Positions 35,935-44,091 of a stretch of DNA of 64,000 nucleotides are shown here, piece by piece. Every line of letters begins with the position of its first letter. The first letter of the stretch is position 1. Below the pieces are notes generated by a model that was not told where the DNA came from, made no database searches, and saw only the letters and a list, made by a program, of their open reading frames with translations. Origin of the DNA: Marinospirillum celere (GTDB taxonomy: Bacteria; Pseudomonadota; Gammaproteobacteria; Pseudomonadales; Halomonadaceae); contig NZ_FOLH01000004.1 in the NCBI RefSeq assembly GCF_900112235.1, forward strand, positions 124,001-188,000, written 5' to 3'. The position numbers and the translations under genes are program-made.

Positions 35935-35967
35935 AAGGGTCACGATGGCTAACCTATCGTGGCCCTT
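35935..35967 (+). repeat. Hairpin between diiron protein and reductase genes
   Basis: AAGGGTCACGAT pairs with ATCGTGGCCCTT across a 9-nt loop, with one G-T wobble. The T-run is weak, so it may attenuate rather than stop transcription and set the oxygenase to reductase ratio. Confidence 0.6.
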
Positions 35968-36024
35968 TGCTGTTGAGCGGCCTTTAACCGCCTTCCCTTA
36001 AACAACCTCATCAAGAGGCAGGTT

Positions 36025-37071
36025 ATGCAAAAAATTCTCCTTCATCCTTCAGGCAAGGAAGTTGAATGTAAGCCAGGTGATACGGTTTTGGCCGCCCTGG
36101 AAAACTCCGGCTACGCTCTGCCTAATAACTGCCGCGCAGGCGCTTGCGGCGAATGCAAGGTCAAAGTGGTTTCTGGCCAGTTTGACCAAGGCATGGTATT
36201 GGACATGGCTTTGAGCCAAGAAGATCGCCGCGAAGGCTATGGCCTCATGTGTATGGCCAAGCCCATCTCTGAAGAGCTGGTTATTGAATGGGGCACCGAT
36301 GATGCCAAGCCCAAGCTTTTCCCACCGCGTGAAAATCAGCGTTACATGGTGACTGAAATCACCCAGTGCACCCCACGCATCAAACAACTGCGCTTACGCC
36401 CCTTGGCGGCACCTATGCGCTTCTGGCCAGGGCAATATGTCACTCTCGGCGATCCTCGTGCAGGAGCCCCTGAGCGCTGCTACTCGATTGCCAACGCCCC
36501 ACGCCCTGACGGTGAACTGGTACTGCAGATCACCCGTGTTGAGGATGGCAAAACCAGCAACTGGGTTCACAAGCAGCTGGAAATTGGCAGCATGGTCAAA
36601 CTCAATGGCCCTTATGGCACCTTTATTGGTGATCCAGCCATGGAGACGCCAGTACTTTGTTTAGCCGCAGGTTCCGGCTTGGCACCTATTCTCTCTTTAG
36701 CTGAAGCGGCCTTGAAGCGTAGTTATCGCAAACCAGTCACTCTGATGTTTTCAGCGCGCACTGAAGAAGATCTTTATGAGCTGGGCAGCATGAAATACTG
36801 GGAAGCCAAGCATCGCAACTTTAACTACAAGCCCACTCTGACTGATGAAGAGAAAGAAGGCTACCTGCATGGCATCCTGCCTGATGTACTGCCTCAGCAG
36901 TTCAAGGATCTCTCCGAGCACAGCATCTTTATTTCCGGCAGCCCAGGCTTTGTCGACGCCTGTATAGAAGCCGTCAAAAAGCTGGGTGCCAAAGATGAAA
37001 TGCTGCACACCGAAGGCTATTTTGATCAAGCACAACCACAAACCGCACCCGCAAGTCATCTGGTTTCTTGA
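36025..37071 (+). CDS. 2Fe-2S ferredoxin-FAD/NAD(P)H oxidoreductase, partner of the diiron protein
   Basis: A 348-aa electron-transfer protein. The N-terminal plant-type ferredoxin domain (about 1-95) has the cluster Cys in NCRAGACGECKV and in LMCMAKP. A ferredoxin-reductase module follows: flavin-binding ERCYSIANAP and NAD(P)-binding LAAGSGLAPILSLAEAA, with ISGSPGFVDACIEAV at the end. Domain order is ferredoxin first, as in BenC, MmoC and TouF-type reductases, and opposite to PaaE, which has the ferredoxin domain last. It therefore looks like the dedicated reductase of the adjacent diiron protein. AGAGGCAGG precedes the ATG. Confidence 0.9.
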   Translation: MQKILLHPSGKEVECKPGDTVLAALENSGYALPNNCRAGACGECKVKVVSGQFDQGMVLDMALSQEDRREGYGLMCMAKPISEELVIEWGTDDAKPKLFPPRENQRYMVTEITQCTPRIKQLRLRPLAAPMRFWPGQYVTLGDPRAGAPERCYSIANAPRPDGELVLQITRVEDGKTSNWVHKQLEIGSMVKLNGPYGTFIGDPAMETPVLCLAAGSGLAPILSLAEAALKRSYRKPVTLMFSARTEEDLYELGSMKYWEAKHRNFNYKPTLTDEEKEGYLHGILPDVLPQQFKDLSEHSIFISGSPGFVDACIEAVKKLGAKDEMLHTEGYFDQAQPQTAPASHLVS

Positions 37072-37100
37072 TCAACCAGCGGCTTCACCTCCGCTTTTCT

Positions 37101-37124
37101 GCCCGGCAACTGCCGGGCTTTTTA
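37101..37124 (+). terminator. Intrinsic terminator after the reductase gene
   Basis: GCCCGGCA and TGCCGGGC form a stem with a very short loop, followed by TTTTTATT. It ends the diiron-reductase unit before the paaA control region. Confidence 0.9.
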
Positions 37125-37171
37125 TTCTCACTTGATGCACCGCACAAATCTATCAACCTAACTAGATTTTC

Positions 37172-37315
37172 TGTATCACGTTATTTCATTGATTCTAATC
37201 AATGAGCCTCCCTCAACCCCATTGACTATAGTCAATGAACTTTTTTTGGATTTTTATGCCTAAAATAACGTGATACACAAAATCAAGGGTTGCTATTCTT
37301 TTAAGTATCATATAA
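37172..37315 (+). promoter_or_regulatory. paaA control region with nested palindromes
   Basis: An outer perfect 15-bp inverted pair, TGTATCACGTTATTT (37172-37186) and its complement AAATAACGTGATACA (37263-37277), encloses two dyads: TTGATTCTAATCAA (37189-37202), a perfect Fnr/Anr consensus, and TTGACTATAGTCAA (37222-37235), in an 18-bp perfect palindrome. AGTATCATATAA at 37304-37315 may be another half-site. The whole set lies 80-220 bp upstream of paaA. The outer pair is the best candidate for a PaaX operator, by recurrence at other paa promoters. Confidence 0.7.
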
Positions 37316-37393
37316 AACTAGCAACCAGCCTGGTCAGTTTAAGCAGGCCAACTAAACTTACAAGAAAACGTGAGCAAGCCCCGGAGGCCGAAC

Positions 37394-38386
37394 ATGTACG
37401 CTCAACTCGTAGAAACCGGCGTAAAACGCATTAAGACCTTGGAAGAAATGTCGCCTGAAGAGCGCAACTTTCAGGAAAAGATCGATGCCGAAGTCAAGAT
37501 AGAGCCCAAAAACTGGATGCCCGAAGCCTATCGCAAGACACTCATCCGTCAAATTTCCCAACATGCCCACTCTGAAGTGGTTGGCATGCTGCCAGAAGGC
37601 AACTGGGTGACTCGCGCACCCACCCTGAAGCGCAAGCTGCAACTGATGGCTAAAATTCAAGATGAAGCCGGACACGGTCTTTATCTGTATAGCGCCATGG
37701 AAACCCTGGGTGCCAGCCGTGATGAAGAAATTCAAAAGCTGCACGAAGGCAAAGCCAAATACTCCAGCATCTTCAACTACCCCACCCTGAACTGGGCTGA
37801 TATGGGTACTGTTGGCTGGCTGGTCGATGGTGCCGCTATCGTTAACCAGGTGGTTTTACAGCGGACGTCCTATGGCCCCTATTCACGCGCCATGATTCGT
37901 ATCTGTAAAGAAGAAAGCTTCCACCAGCGTCAGGGCTATCAAATCCTATTGGACCTGATGCGTGAAGGTACGGAAGAGCAAAAACAAATGGTTCAGGATT
38001 CCATCAACCGCTTGTGGTGGCCTTCACTGATGATGTTTGGTCCTTCTGATGATCAATCACCCAACTCTCAGCAGTCCATGGCCTGGAAGATTAAACGCAA
38101 GAGTAATGACGAACTGCGTCAGATGTTTATTGACCAAACCGTTCCTCAGCTCGAATTCCTCGGCTGCACAGCGCCTGATCCCGATCTCAAGTGGAACGAA
38201 GAACGTGGCCACTATGATTTCGGTGAAATCGATTGGCAGGAATTCTATGACGTGCTCAAGGGCAACGGCCCCTGTAACCGTGAGCGCATCGAAACCCGTA
38301 AAAAAGCAATCGACGAAGGCACCTGGGTTCGCCAGGCCGCTAAAGCCTACGCCGAGAAACAACAACAAAAGCAGCAAGCTGCCTGA
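37394..38386 (+). CDS. paaA: Phenylacetyl-CoA 1,2-epoxidase subunit PaaA (catalytic)
   Basis: A 330-aa diiron subunit of the epoxidase. It reads almost as the reference family: [32 protein letters not shown], the ligand helices [15 protein letters not shown] (E-x-x-H) and [12 protein letters not shown] (E-x-x-H), and [19 protein letters not shown]. The ATG at 37394 has GGAGG six bases upstream and gives the MYAQLVETG start typical of pseudomonad-type PaaA; the open frame extends eight codons further to a GTG. It begins the paaABCDE operon. Confidence 0.96.
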   Translation: MYAQLVETGVKRIKTLEEMSPEERNFQEKIDAEVKIEPKNWMPEAYRKTLIRQISQHAHSEVVGMLPEGNWVTRAPTLKRKLQLMAKIQDEAGHGLYLYSAMETLGASRDEEIQKLHEGKAKYSSIFNYPTLNWADMGTVGWLVDGAAIVNQVVLQRTSYGPYSRAMIRICKEESFHQRQGYQILLDLMREGTEEQKQMVQDSINRLWWPSLMMFGPSDDQSPNSQQSMAWKIKRKSNDELRQMFIDQTVPQLEFLGCTAPDPDLKWNEERGHYDFGEIDWQEFYDVLKGNGPCNRERIETRKKAIDEGTWVRQAAKAYAEKQQQKQQAA

Positions 38387-38400
38387 TTTGGAGAAAAATA

Positions 38401-38682
38401 ATGTCTGAATGGCCACTTTTTGAAGTTTTCGTCCGCAGTAAGCACGGTCTTAACCACAAGCATGTTGGTAGTGTGCATGCTGCCGACTCCCGCATGGCAC
38501 TTGAAAATGCCCGCGATCTTTATACCCGTCGCAATGAGGGGGTAAGCATTTGGGTTGTACCTTCCAATAACATCACAGCCTCTTCGCCTGATGAAAAGGA
38601 GCCCTTGTTCGACCCTTCCCACGACAAGGTTTATCGTCACGCTTCTTTTTACAAGCTTCCTGACGAAGTCAACCAGATGTAA
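38401..38682 (+). CDS. paaB: Phenylacetyl-CoA epoxidase subunit PaaB
   Basis: A 93-aa small structural subunit that bridges PaaAC dimers. Its N-terminus WPLFEVFVRSKHGLNHKHVGSVHAADSRMALENARDLYTRR is highly typical. It lies 14 bp after paaA and 10 bp before paaC. Confidence 0.95.
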   Translation: MSEWPLFEVFVRSKHGLNHKHVGSVHAADSRMALENARDLYTRRNEGVSIWVVPSNNITASSPDEKEPLFDPSHDKVYRHASFYKLPDEVNQM

Positions 38683-38692
38683 GGAGCCCTTT

Positions 38693-39457
38693 ATGGACCA
38701 GCAACACGCTTTACAAGAATATCTGCTGCGCCTGGGTGACTCATCCATGATTCTCGGCCAGCGCCTCTGCGAGCTTTGTGGCAAAGCCCCAGCCGTAGAA
38801 GAAGAAATGGCCCTGATGAACGTGGCTCTGGATTTGGTCGGTCAGGCACGCAACTGGTATGAATATGCTGCCGAGCTGGAAGGCAAGGGTCGCAGTGCCG
38901 ATGACCTGGCTTTCCGTCGTGACGCCCATGAATACCGCAACCTGCTGATGGTTGAGCAGCCTAATGGTGACTATGCCGTGACCATGGCGCGGCAGTTCTT
39001 CTATGACACCTGGCACTACTTCACCCTTCAGGGTCTTGCCAACTCTGCCGATGAACGGATTGCTGGCATTGCCTCTAAAGCCCTGAAAGAAGTGACCTAT
39101 CACCTGCGCCGTTCCGCTGAATGGATCAAGCGTCTGGGCGATGGTACCGAAGAAAGTCACCAGCGCATGCAAGATGCTGTTGAGCTGCTCTGGCGTTTTA
39201 CCGGTGAATTGACTACCGCTGATGAGGTGGATACCTCTTTGGAAGCTGCCGGTATTGCTCCCAACCAGCAGCAACTAGCCAGTGACTGGCAAGGCATGGT
39301 TAAGGAAGTGCTGACTGAAGCCACTCTAGAGCTTCAGCCTGAAGATGCCTGGATGTATATGGGCGGCAAGCAGGGCACGCACACCGAACACTTGGGCTTC
39401 ATTCTGGCAGAAATGCAATTCCTGCCAAGGGCTTATCCCGATGCTACGACCTGGTAA
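38693..39457 (+). CDS. paaC: Phenylacetyl-CoA epoxidase subunit PaaC
   Basis: A 254-aa structural ferritin-like subunit paired with PaaA. Typical segments are YLLRLGDSSMILGQRLCELCGKAP, DLVGQARNWYEYAAELEG and KEVTYHLRRSAEWIKRLGDGTEESH, with the C-terminal GKQGTHTEHLGFILAEMQFL. The ATG at 38693 follows AAGGAG; the open frame extends 46 codons upstream over paaB in another frame and was trimmed. Confidence 0.95.
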   Translation: MDQQHALQEYLLRLGDSSMILGQRLCELCGKAPAVEEEMALMNVALDLVGQARNWYEYAAELEGKGRSADDLAFRRDAHEYRNLLMVEQPNGDYAVTMARQFFYDTWHYFTLQGLANSADERIAGIASKALKEVTYHLRRSAEWIKRLGDGTEESHQRMQDAVELLWRFTGELTTADEVDTSLEAAGIAPNQQQLASDWQGMVKEVLTEATLELQPEDAWMYMGGKQGTHTEHLGFILAEMQFLPRAYPDATTW

Positions 39458-39521
39458 ACAGGCTCCTAAGCCTGCCGCTGTTCCCGGAACTGGCCACCTG
39501 CTGGCCAGTGACCGGTTACCG

Positions 39522-40022
39522 ATGAATGCGTCCAGCGAACGCCTGACTGAGGACCAGCTGCTGGCTGTTCTTCAGGAGGTCAAAGACCCAGAAGTGCCTG
39601 TGGTCAGCGTGCTGGAGCTAGGTATCATTCGCAAGCTGGAATGGCGGGAAGAACAGCTGCGCGTGGAGGTCACTCCAACCTACTCCGGCTGCCCTGCAAC
39701 CGAGCTGATTGAACAAATGATTCAACAGGCTCTGGAACAAGCAGGTGTTCGCCAGGTTGAAGTGGTCAGCGTACTGACGCCTGCCTGGACAACAGATTGG
39801 ATCACAGAGGAAGGCCGCGAGAAACTGCGTGCTTACGGGATAGCCCCACCTCAAGGCAGCGCCAGCAAAATGAGTCTGCTGGGCCACTCGGAAGAGATCG
39901 TCTGCCCTCAGTGTGGAAGCCACAATACCCGGCAAATCAGTGAGTTCGGTTCGACAGCCTGCAAAGCGCTCTACCAGTGCCAGGATTGCCAAGAGCCTTT
40001 TGATTACTTTAAGTGTATCTAA
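39522..40022 (+). CDS. paaD: PaaD, Fe-S/metal assembly protein for the epoxidase
   Basis: A 166-aa protein, DUF59/MIP18-like at the N-terminus (VKDPEVPVVSVLELGIIRKLEW and VTPTYSGCPATELIEQMI) with a C-terminal zinc or iron-binding Cys cluster (CPQCGS, FGSTACKALYQCQDCQEPFDYFKCI). It is needed for maturation of the epoxidase in characterised systems. The ATG at 39522 gives the usual length; an in-frame ATG at 39441, overlapping paaC by 17 nt, would add 27 residues and cannot be excluded because neither has a strong ribosome binding site. Confidence 0.92.
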   Translation: MNASSERLTEDQLLAVLQEVKDPEVPVVSVLELGIIRKLEWREEQLRVEVTPTYSGCPATELIEQMIQQALEQAGVRQVEVVSVLTPAWTTDWITEEGREKLRAYGIAPPQGSASKMSLLGHSEEIVCPQCGSHNTRQISEFGSTACKALYQCQDCQEPFDYFKCI

Positions 40023-40083
40023 GGCTTTAGCTGTATCTGCTATATCGGCTTGCGAGCACAACAACTATTTTAACGAGATGACT

Positions 40084-41160
40084 ATGAGCCAATTTCATTC
40101 ATTGACTGTAAAAGAGGTCAAACCGGAAACCCGGGATGCCGTATCTCTGGCTTTTGACCTGCCTGAGAGCCTGAAGGAAGACTTCAAGTTCATTCAAGGC
40201 CAGTACCTAACCCTTAGAACTGAGATCGATGGTGAAGACGTTCGCCGTAACTATTCTATCTGCACTGGTGTCAGTGATGGTGAACTGCGTGTTGCTGTTA
40301 AGAAAGTTCCCGGCGGCCGCTTTTCTACCTTTGCCAATGAGCAGCTAAAAGCGGGCCAGACGCTCGACGTCATGCCGCCCCAGGGTAACTTTTATACCCA
40401 GCTGAACCCTGAGCGTGAGGCCAGCTATCTGGCTGTTGCTGCAGGCAGTGGTATTACACCCATACTATCGATCATCAAAACCACTCTGGAAACCGAACCG
40501 AAAAGCAGCTTCACTCTGTTTTATGGTAACCGGGCCACTGGTGCAGCGCTTTTCCGTGAAGAACTGGAAGACCTGAAAAACCGCTATATCGATCGCTTCA
40601 ACCTAGTCTTTGTATTCACCCGTGAGCAACAGGATATCGAGCTTTACAATGGCCGTATCGACAGCGACAAGTGTGATGCTCTTTTTGACCATTGGTTGAA
40701 AGCTTCTGATCTGGAAGCTGCCTTTATCTGTGGCCCTCAGGCCATGACCGAAACTGTGAGCTCTTCACTTGAGCGCCATGGCTTGGATAAAGCAAGAATC
40801 CATTACGAGCTCTTCACACCAGCAGGTGGTGCGCCGGTTGCACGTAAAGACCGTGCCGACATTCAGGTAGATCCTTCAGCTATCAGTAAAGTTACCGTGA
40901 TTGCTGATGGCCGTGCCCTAGAGTTTGATCTGACACGCGATACCCAGAGCATCCTGGATGCAGGTAATGAGCAGGGAGCAGACCTGCCTTACTCTTGTAA
41001 AGCTGGCGTTTGCTCAACCTGCCGCGCTAAAGTTGTTGAAGGGGAAGTGGAGATGGATGCCAACCATGCCCTGGAAGACTATGAAATCGAAGCAGGTTAT
41101 GTTCTTTCCTGTCAGTGTTATCCAATTTCTGACAAGGTCGTCCTCGACTACGATCAGTAA
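40084..41160 (+). CDS. paaE: Phenylacetyl-CoA epoxidase reductase PaaE
   Basis: A 358-aa reductase passing electrons from NADPH to PaaA. The N-terminal FAD/NADP domains show RRNYSICTGV, GGRFSTFAN and VAAGSGITPILSIIKT, then FICGPQAMT; the C-terminal ferredoxin domain has YSCKAGVCSTCRAKVVEG and SCQCYP. The ATG at 40084 is preferred over one two codons earlier for spacing to GAG upstream. It is the last gene of paaABCDE. Confidence 0.95.
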   Translation: MSQFHSLTVKEVKPETRDAVSLAFDLPESLKEDFKFIQGQYLTLRTEIDGEDVRRNYSICTGVSDGELRVAVKKVPGGRFSTFANEQLKAGQTLDVMPPQGNFYTQLNPEREASYLAVAAGSGITPILSIIKTTLETEPKSSFTLFYGNRATGAALFREELEDLKNRYIDRFNLVFVFTREQQDIELYNGRIDSDKCDALFDHWLKASDLEAAFICGPQAMTETVSSSLERHGLDKARIHYELFTPAGGAPVARKDRADIQVDPSAISKVTVIADGRALEFDLTRDTQSILDAGNEQGADLPYSCKAGVCSTCRAKVVEGEVEMDANHALEDYEIEAGYVLSCQCYPISDKVVLDYDQ

Positions 41161-41197
41161 CATCTTGGTAGCAAGCGGCCAGGGAAGGCCGCTGACT

Positions 41198-42085
41198 TCA
41201 ATGAAATATCTTTGCCAAGGCCTGTTCCAACCGGGGGTAATGAAATTCAAAACCCGCCTGTTGCAAGCGCTTCGGCAACATCCGGTCACTGACCAACAAC
41301 AGCTCCGCCATTTCTCCAAACATCAGTTTTAACACTGGCGCTGGCATAGGCATAAACGCGGGACGTTTCAGCGCCTTGCCCAAACAGCGGGTAAATTCAG
41401 CGTTGGTTACCGGCTGAGGCGCACTGGCATTAAAGACACCCTGCTGCTCTGGGTTTTCCAACAACCAGAGGTAGATACGCGCCATATCTTCCCGATGAAT
41501 CCAGGGAAACCAGTGCTGACCTGAACCCAGAGGGCCACCCAGGCCCAGTTTAAAAGCAGGCAACATTTTTGCCAAAGACCCGCCACCCTGATCCAAAACC
41601 ACGCCGGTTCTAACCAAACAAACACGCGCACCCAACTGCTCAGCTTCCAACGCTGCTTTTTCCCAGGCAGCACATAGATCATGGGTAAAACCGGAGGTAG
41701 GCGGGGTTTCTTCAGTGACTTCCCGATTACCCTGTTCACCGTAATAACCAACAGCTGAGGCTGAAATCAGCACTCTGGGCGGCTTATCCTGAGCCGTCAT
41801 CCACTTGACCAGTTGTTGCGTTGTATTAACGCGTGAAGAGATCAGTTCTTTCTTGCGTGCCTCACTCCAACGCTTATCAGCTATGCCTGCCCCGGCCAAA
41901 TTAATCACCGCATCGATTGAGTTTTTTTCTATCTCACTCAGTTGATTCACAAAGTGAGAAGTACCTTCGGGTAGACGTGGCTTAAGTTGGCGCGTCCAGA
42001 CCCAAGGTTCATGCCCCTGCTCAACAAGTAGACGACAGAGCGTCTGGCCAATAAAACCTGTTGCGCCACTCACTAAAACTCGCAT
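41198..42085 (-). CDS. TIGR01777-family SDR epimerase
   Basis: A 295-aa NAD(P)-binding protein of the SDR39U1/YfcH family: VLVSGATGFIGQTLCRLLVEQGH at the N-terminus, VINLAGAGIADKRW, LISASAVGYYGEQGN, and the C-terminal DUF1731-like tail (LLVSDRMLPKRLQQAGFEFHYPRLEQALA). The substrate is unknown across the family. It is divergent from an FAD oxidoreductase across 113 bp that carries a motif repeated before the MerR-photolyase genes, so it may be part of the same light or oxidative-stress regulon. Confidence 0.92.
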   Translation of the reverse strand: MRVLVSGATGFIGQTLCRLLVEQGHEPWVWTRQLKPRLPEGTSHFVNQLSEIEKNSIDAVINLAGAGIADKRWSEARKKELISSRVNTTQQLVKWMTAQDKPPRVLISASAVGYYGEQGNREVTEETPPTSGFTHDLCAAWEKAALEAEQLGARVCLVRTGVVLDQGGGSLAKMLPAFKLGLGGPLGSGQHWFPWIHREDMARIYLWLLENPEQQGVFNASAPQPVTNAEFTRCLGKALKRPAFMPMPAPVLKLMFGEMAELLLVSDRMLPKRLQQAGFEFHYPRLEQALAKIFH

Positions 42086-42105
42086 AATTTTTTCCCCTTC
42101 AATTT

Positions 42106-42127
42106 ATACCCTAACTATACAATACTT
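42106..42127. promoter_or_regulatory. Repeated TATACCCT / ACTATACAATA motif, copy 1
   Basis: TATACCCT is followed by ACTATACAATACTT (42114-42127) in the divergent promoter region of the epimerase and oxidoreductase genes. The same two blocks, in the opposite order, occur at 43144-43165 before the MerR gene. Confidence 0.45.
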
Positions 42128-42198
42128 GAACAAATGCAAAAGCACTACTAAGATAGGAGTATTCTTTCACTATAGCTGAAAAGGCTGCTACCCAATCC

Positions 42199-43155
42199 AT
42201 GACTCCTGCTTCTATTGCCATCATTGGTGCCGGCCTGGCTGGCCTCTCCTGCGCTCAGCAGCTGACTGGCGCCGGTATTAAAACCTGCCTGTTTGATAAG
42301 GCGCGAGGGCCTGGCGGTCGACTTTCAAGCCGCAGGCGGTCAGAGCTAACCTTTGATCTGGGCGCTCAGTACTTAACGGCTAGCAGCACAGCTTTCGAGC
42401 AACAGTTACTGGAATGGCAGCAACAGGGCTGCATCCTGCCCTGGCCAGTAACAAGTCAGCAGCCAGCTTGGGTTGCAACACCTCGGATGAGCGCACTTAG
42501 CCGTCATCTCAGCCAAAGCCTGATATTGCATACCCAAACCAGAATTCAGCGTTTGCTCGCTCAACCTGAAAATCTTTGGGTTCTCGTTGATGAAGCCAAT
42601 AACCATTGGGGGCCTTTCACGCATTTGGTGATTGCAACACCAGCAACTCAAGCCAAGGCTTTGGTCGTGGATTTCCCCGAACTAACGGCAACACTGAGTG
42701 ACGCTGAAGAAGAGCCAAAGTGGGTCGCTTACTTTGCTCTAACTGAGCAATTAACTCCAGAGCACCCCGTATACCAACCCCATGAGGGGCCCTTGCAACG
42801 CGCCACCCTGCTCAATGCCAAGCCAGGTCAGGCAACCAATTTACAGCGCTGGGTTGTCGAAGCCACTCCAGAGTGGAGCCAGGAACAAGTAAACGCAAGC
42901 CCAGAAGGGGTTGCTGAGCTTTTGTATAAGGAATGGCTTAAGGAACTGAACCTTAAAGCCCCTGAAAAACCCTTAATTCTTGAAGCACATCGCTGGCTAT
43001 ACGCACAGACCCAAAAGCCACTTGAAAAAGATTTTCTAGTAGCAGATAACCAGCAAGTCTTTGTTTGTGGTGACTATTGTCGAGGGCAAAGCCTGGAAGC
43101 AGCCTGGCAGTCAGGAACACAACTGGGAAAGGTCTTGCGAAAGACTATACAATAG
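42199..43155 (+). CDS. FAD-dependent amine oxidase-like NAD(P)-binding protein
   Basis: A 318-aa flavoprotein. The N-terminal Rossmann motif AIIGAGLAGLSCAQQL and KARGPGGRLSSRR fit the COG3380 renalase/amine-oxidase-like group, and the C-terminal FAD block is VFVCGDYCRGQSLEAAWQSG. Members often sit next to photolyase genes in marine proteobacteria, but their reaction is not established. Confidence 0.9.
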   Translation: MTPASIAIIGAGLAGLSCAQQLTGAGIKTCLFDKARGPGGRLSSRRRSELTFDLGAQYLTASSTAFEQQLLEWQQQGCILPWPVTSQQPAWVATPRMSALSRHLSQSLILHTQTRIQRLLAQPENLWVLVDEANNHWGPFTHLVIATPATQAKALVVDFPELTATLSDAEEEPKWVAYFALTEQLTPEHPVYQPHEGPLQRATLLNAKPGQATNLQRWVVEATPEWSQEQVNASPEGVAELLYKEWLKELNLKAPEKPLILEAHRWLYAQTQKPLEKDFLVADNQQVFVCGDYCRGQSLEAAWQSGTQLGKVLRKTIQ

Positions 43156-43165
43156 TTATACCCTT
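43144..43165 (+). promoter_or_regulatory. Repeated TATACCCT / ACTATACAATA motif, copy 2
   Basis: ACTATACAATAGTT (43144-43157) followed by ATACCCTT overlaps the stop codon of the oxidoreductase gene and lies about 45 bp before the MerR start. It shares 13 of 14 bases with ACTATACAATACTT at 42114. The spacing is compatible with a MerR-type operator within a promoter. Confidence 0.45.
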
Positions 43166-43206
43166 GATATCTGAAGGGATAGTAACTTAAATCCGAGTAA
43201 AGCCTT

Positions 43207-44091
43207 ATGAACAAACAGGTAAGCAGCATGACACTAGCCGAAGAACAGGGTGCCAGCCCTCTATACCCGATTCGCGAAGTCTCGCGACTGACCGGCGTCA
43301 ACACTGTCACCCTGCGCGCCTGGGAAAGACGCTACGGCCTAATATGCCCGCAACGCACTCCGAAAGGGCACCGCCTTTATTCCGGCGAAGACATCGATAC
43401 CATTCGCAAGGTGCTTCAATGGCTAGATAAGGGTGTCGCTGTGAGCCAAGTCGGTGATCTGCTAGACCAGCCTCTGCAAACATCAATGGAAACTTCAGTT
43501 GAAGGAGACTGGGCCGATCTGCATAGCCAATTGATTCGCTGCTTGGAACAGCAAGATGAAGAGCAGCTGGATCAACTCTATTGCCAGCTTTTGTCCAGTT
43601 GGTCGGGCAGTCAACTGAATCAGGAATTGCTGATACCTTTGGCTAAACAATTAGCACCCACTTCAGCTGCCGCCGCCCTGCTGGCCCGCTATCTACGCAC
43701 ACGCCTAGGCGAACGCTTTTATCATCGCCGCACCAGCCTGGCTGGTTCACGCATCCTGCTCTTGCCGTTAAGCCAAACCCCTACTCCTGATTGGAATCTA
43801 CTCGGTGCTCTCCTGGCCTTAGTTGATCTGGATTTCAAAGTTTCCTGGCTGGATACAGTAGTTGACCAAAAAGCCATCCTGCAACTTCTGAATCTGCACA
43901 AACCGCGACTGCTGTTGGTCACCAATCCCGAGGCAGCCGAAACCACCTGGCTTCAAAAAAGCTGTTGTGAGAAGAACCTGCCTCTGGCTCAGATTGGCGG
44001 CTCCACGAGTGACCAACTGCCCTGCCTTGAAAAGCCTGATTCCCACCAGCTGCATCTATTGATTCAGGGTAAACAGGTTGATGAGAGCTAA
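43207..44091 (+). CDS. MerR-family regulator with degenerate B12-binding-like domain
   Basis: A 294-aa regulator. Its MerR helix-turn-helix is YPIREVSRLTGVNTVTLRAWERRYGL then GHRLYSGEDIDTIRKVLQWL. The C-terminal half (about 95-285) has the layout of the cobalamin-binding helical plus Rossmann domains of LitR/CarH regulators (ILLLPLSQTPTPDWNLLGALLALVDLDFKVSWLD, LLLVTNPEA), but the B12-ligand motif DxHxxG is not visible. It overlaps the photolyase gene by one base (TAATG), so the two are co-translated. This suggests light- or stress-dependent control of the photolyase. Confidence 0.9.
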   Translation: MNKQVSSMTLAEEQGASPLYPIREVSRLTGVNTVTLRAWERRYGLICPQRTPKGHRLYSGEDIDTIRKVLQWLDKGVAVSQVGDLLDQPLQTSMETSVEGDWADLHSQLIRCLEQQDEEQLDQLYCQLLSSWSGSQLNQELLIPLAKQLAPTSAAAALLARYLRTRLGERFYHRRTSLAGSRILLLPLSQTPTPDWNLLGALLALVDLDFKVSWLDTVVDQKAILQLLNLHKPRLLLVTNPEAAETTWLQKSCCEKNLPLAQIGGSTSDQLPCLEKPDSHQLHLLIQGKQVDES

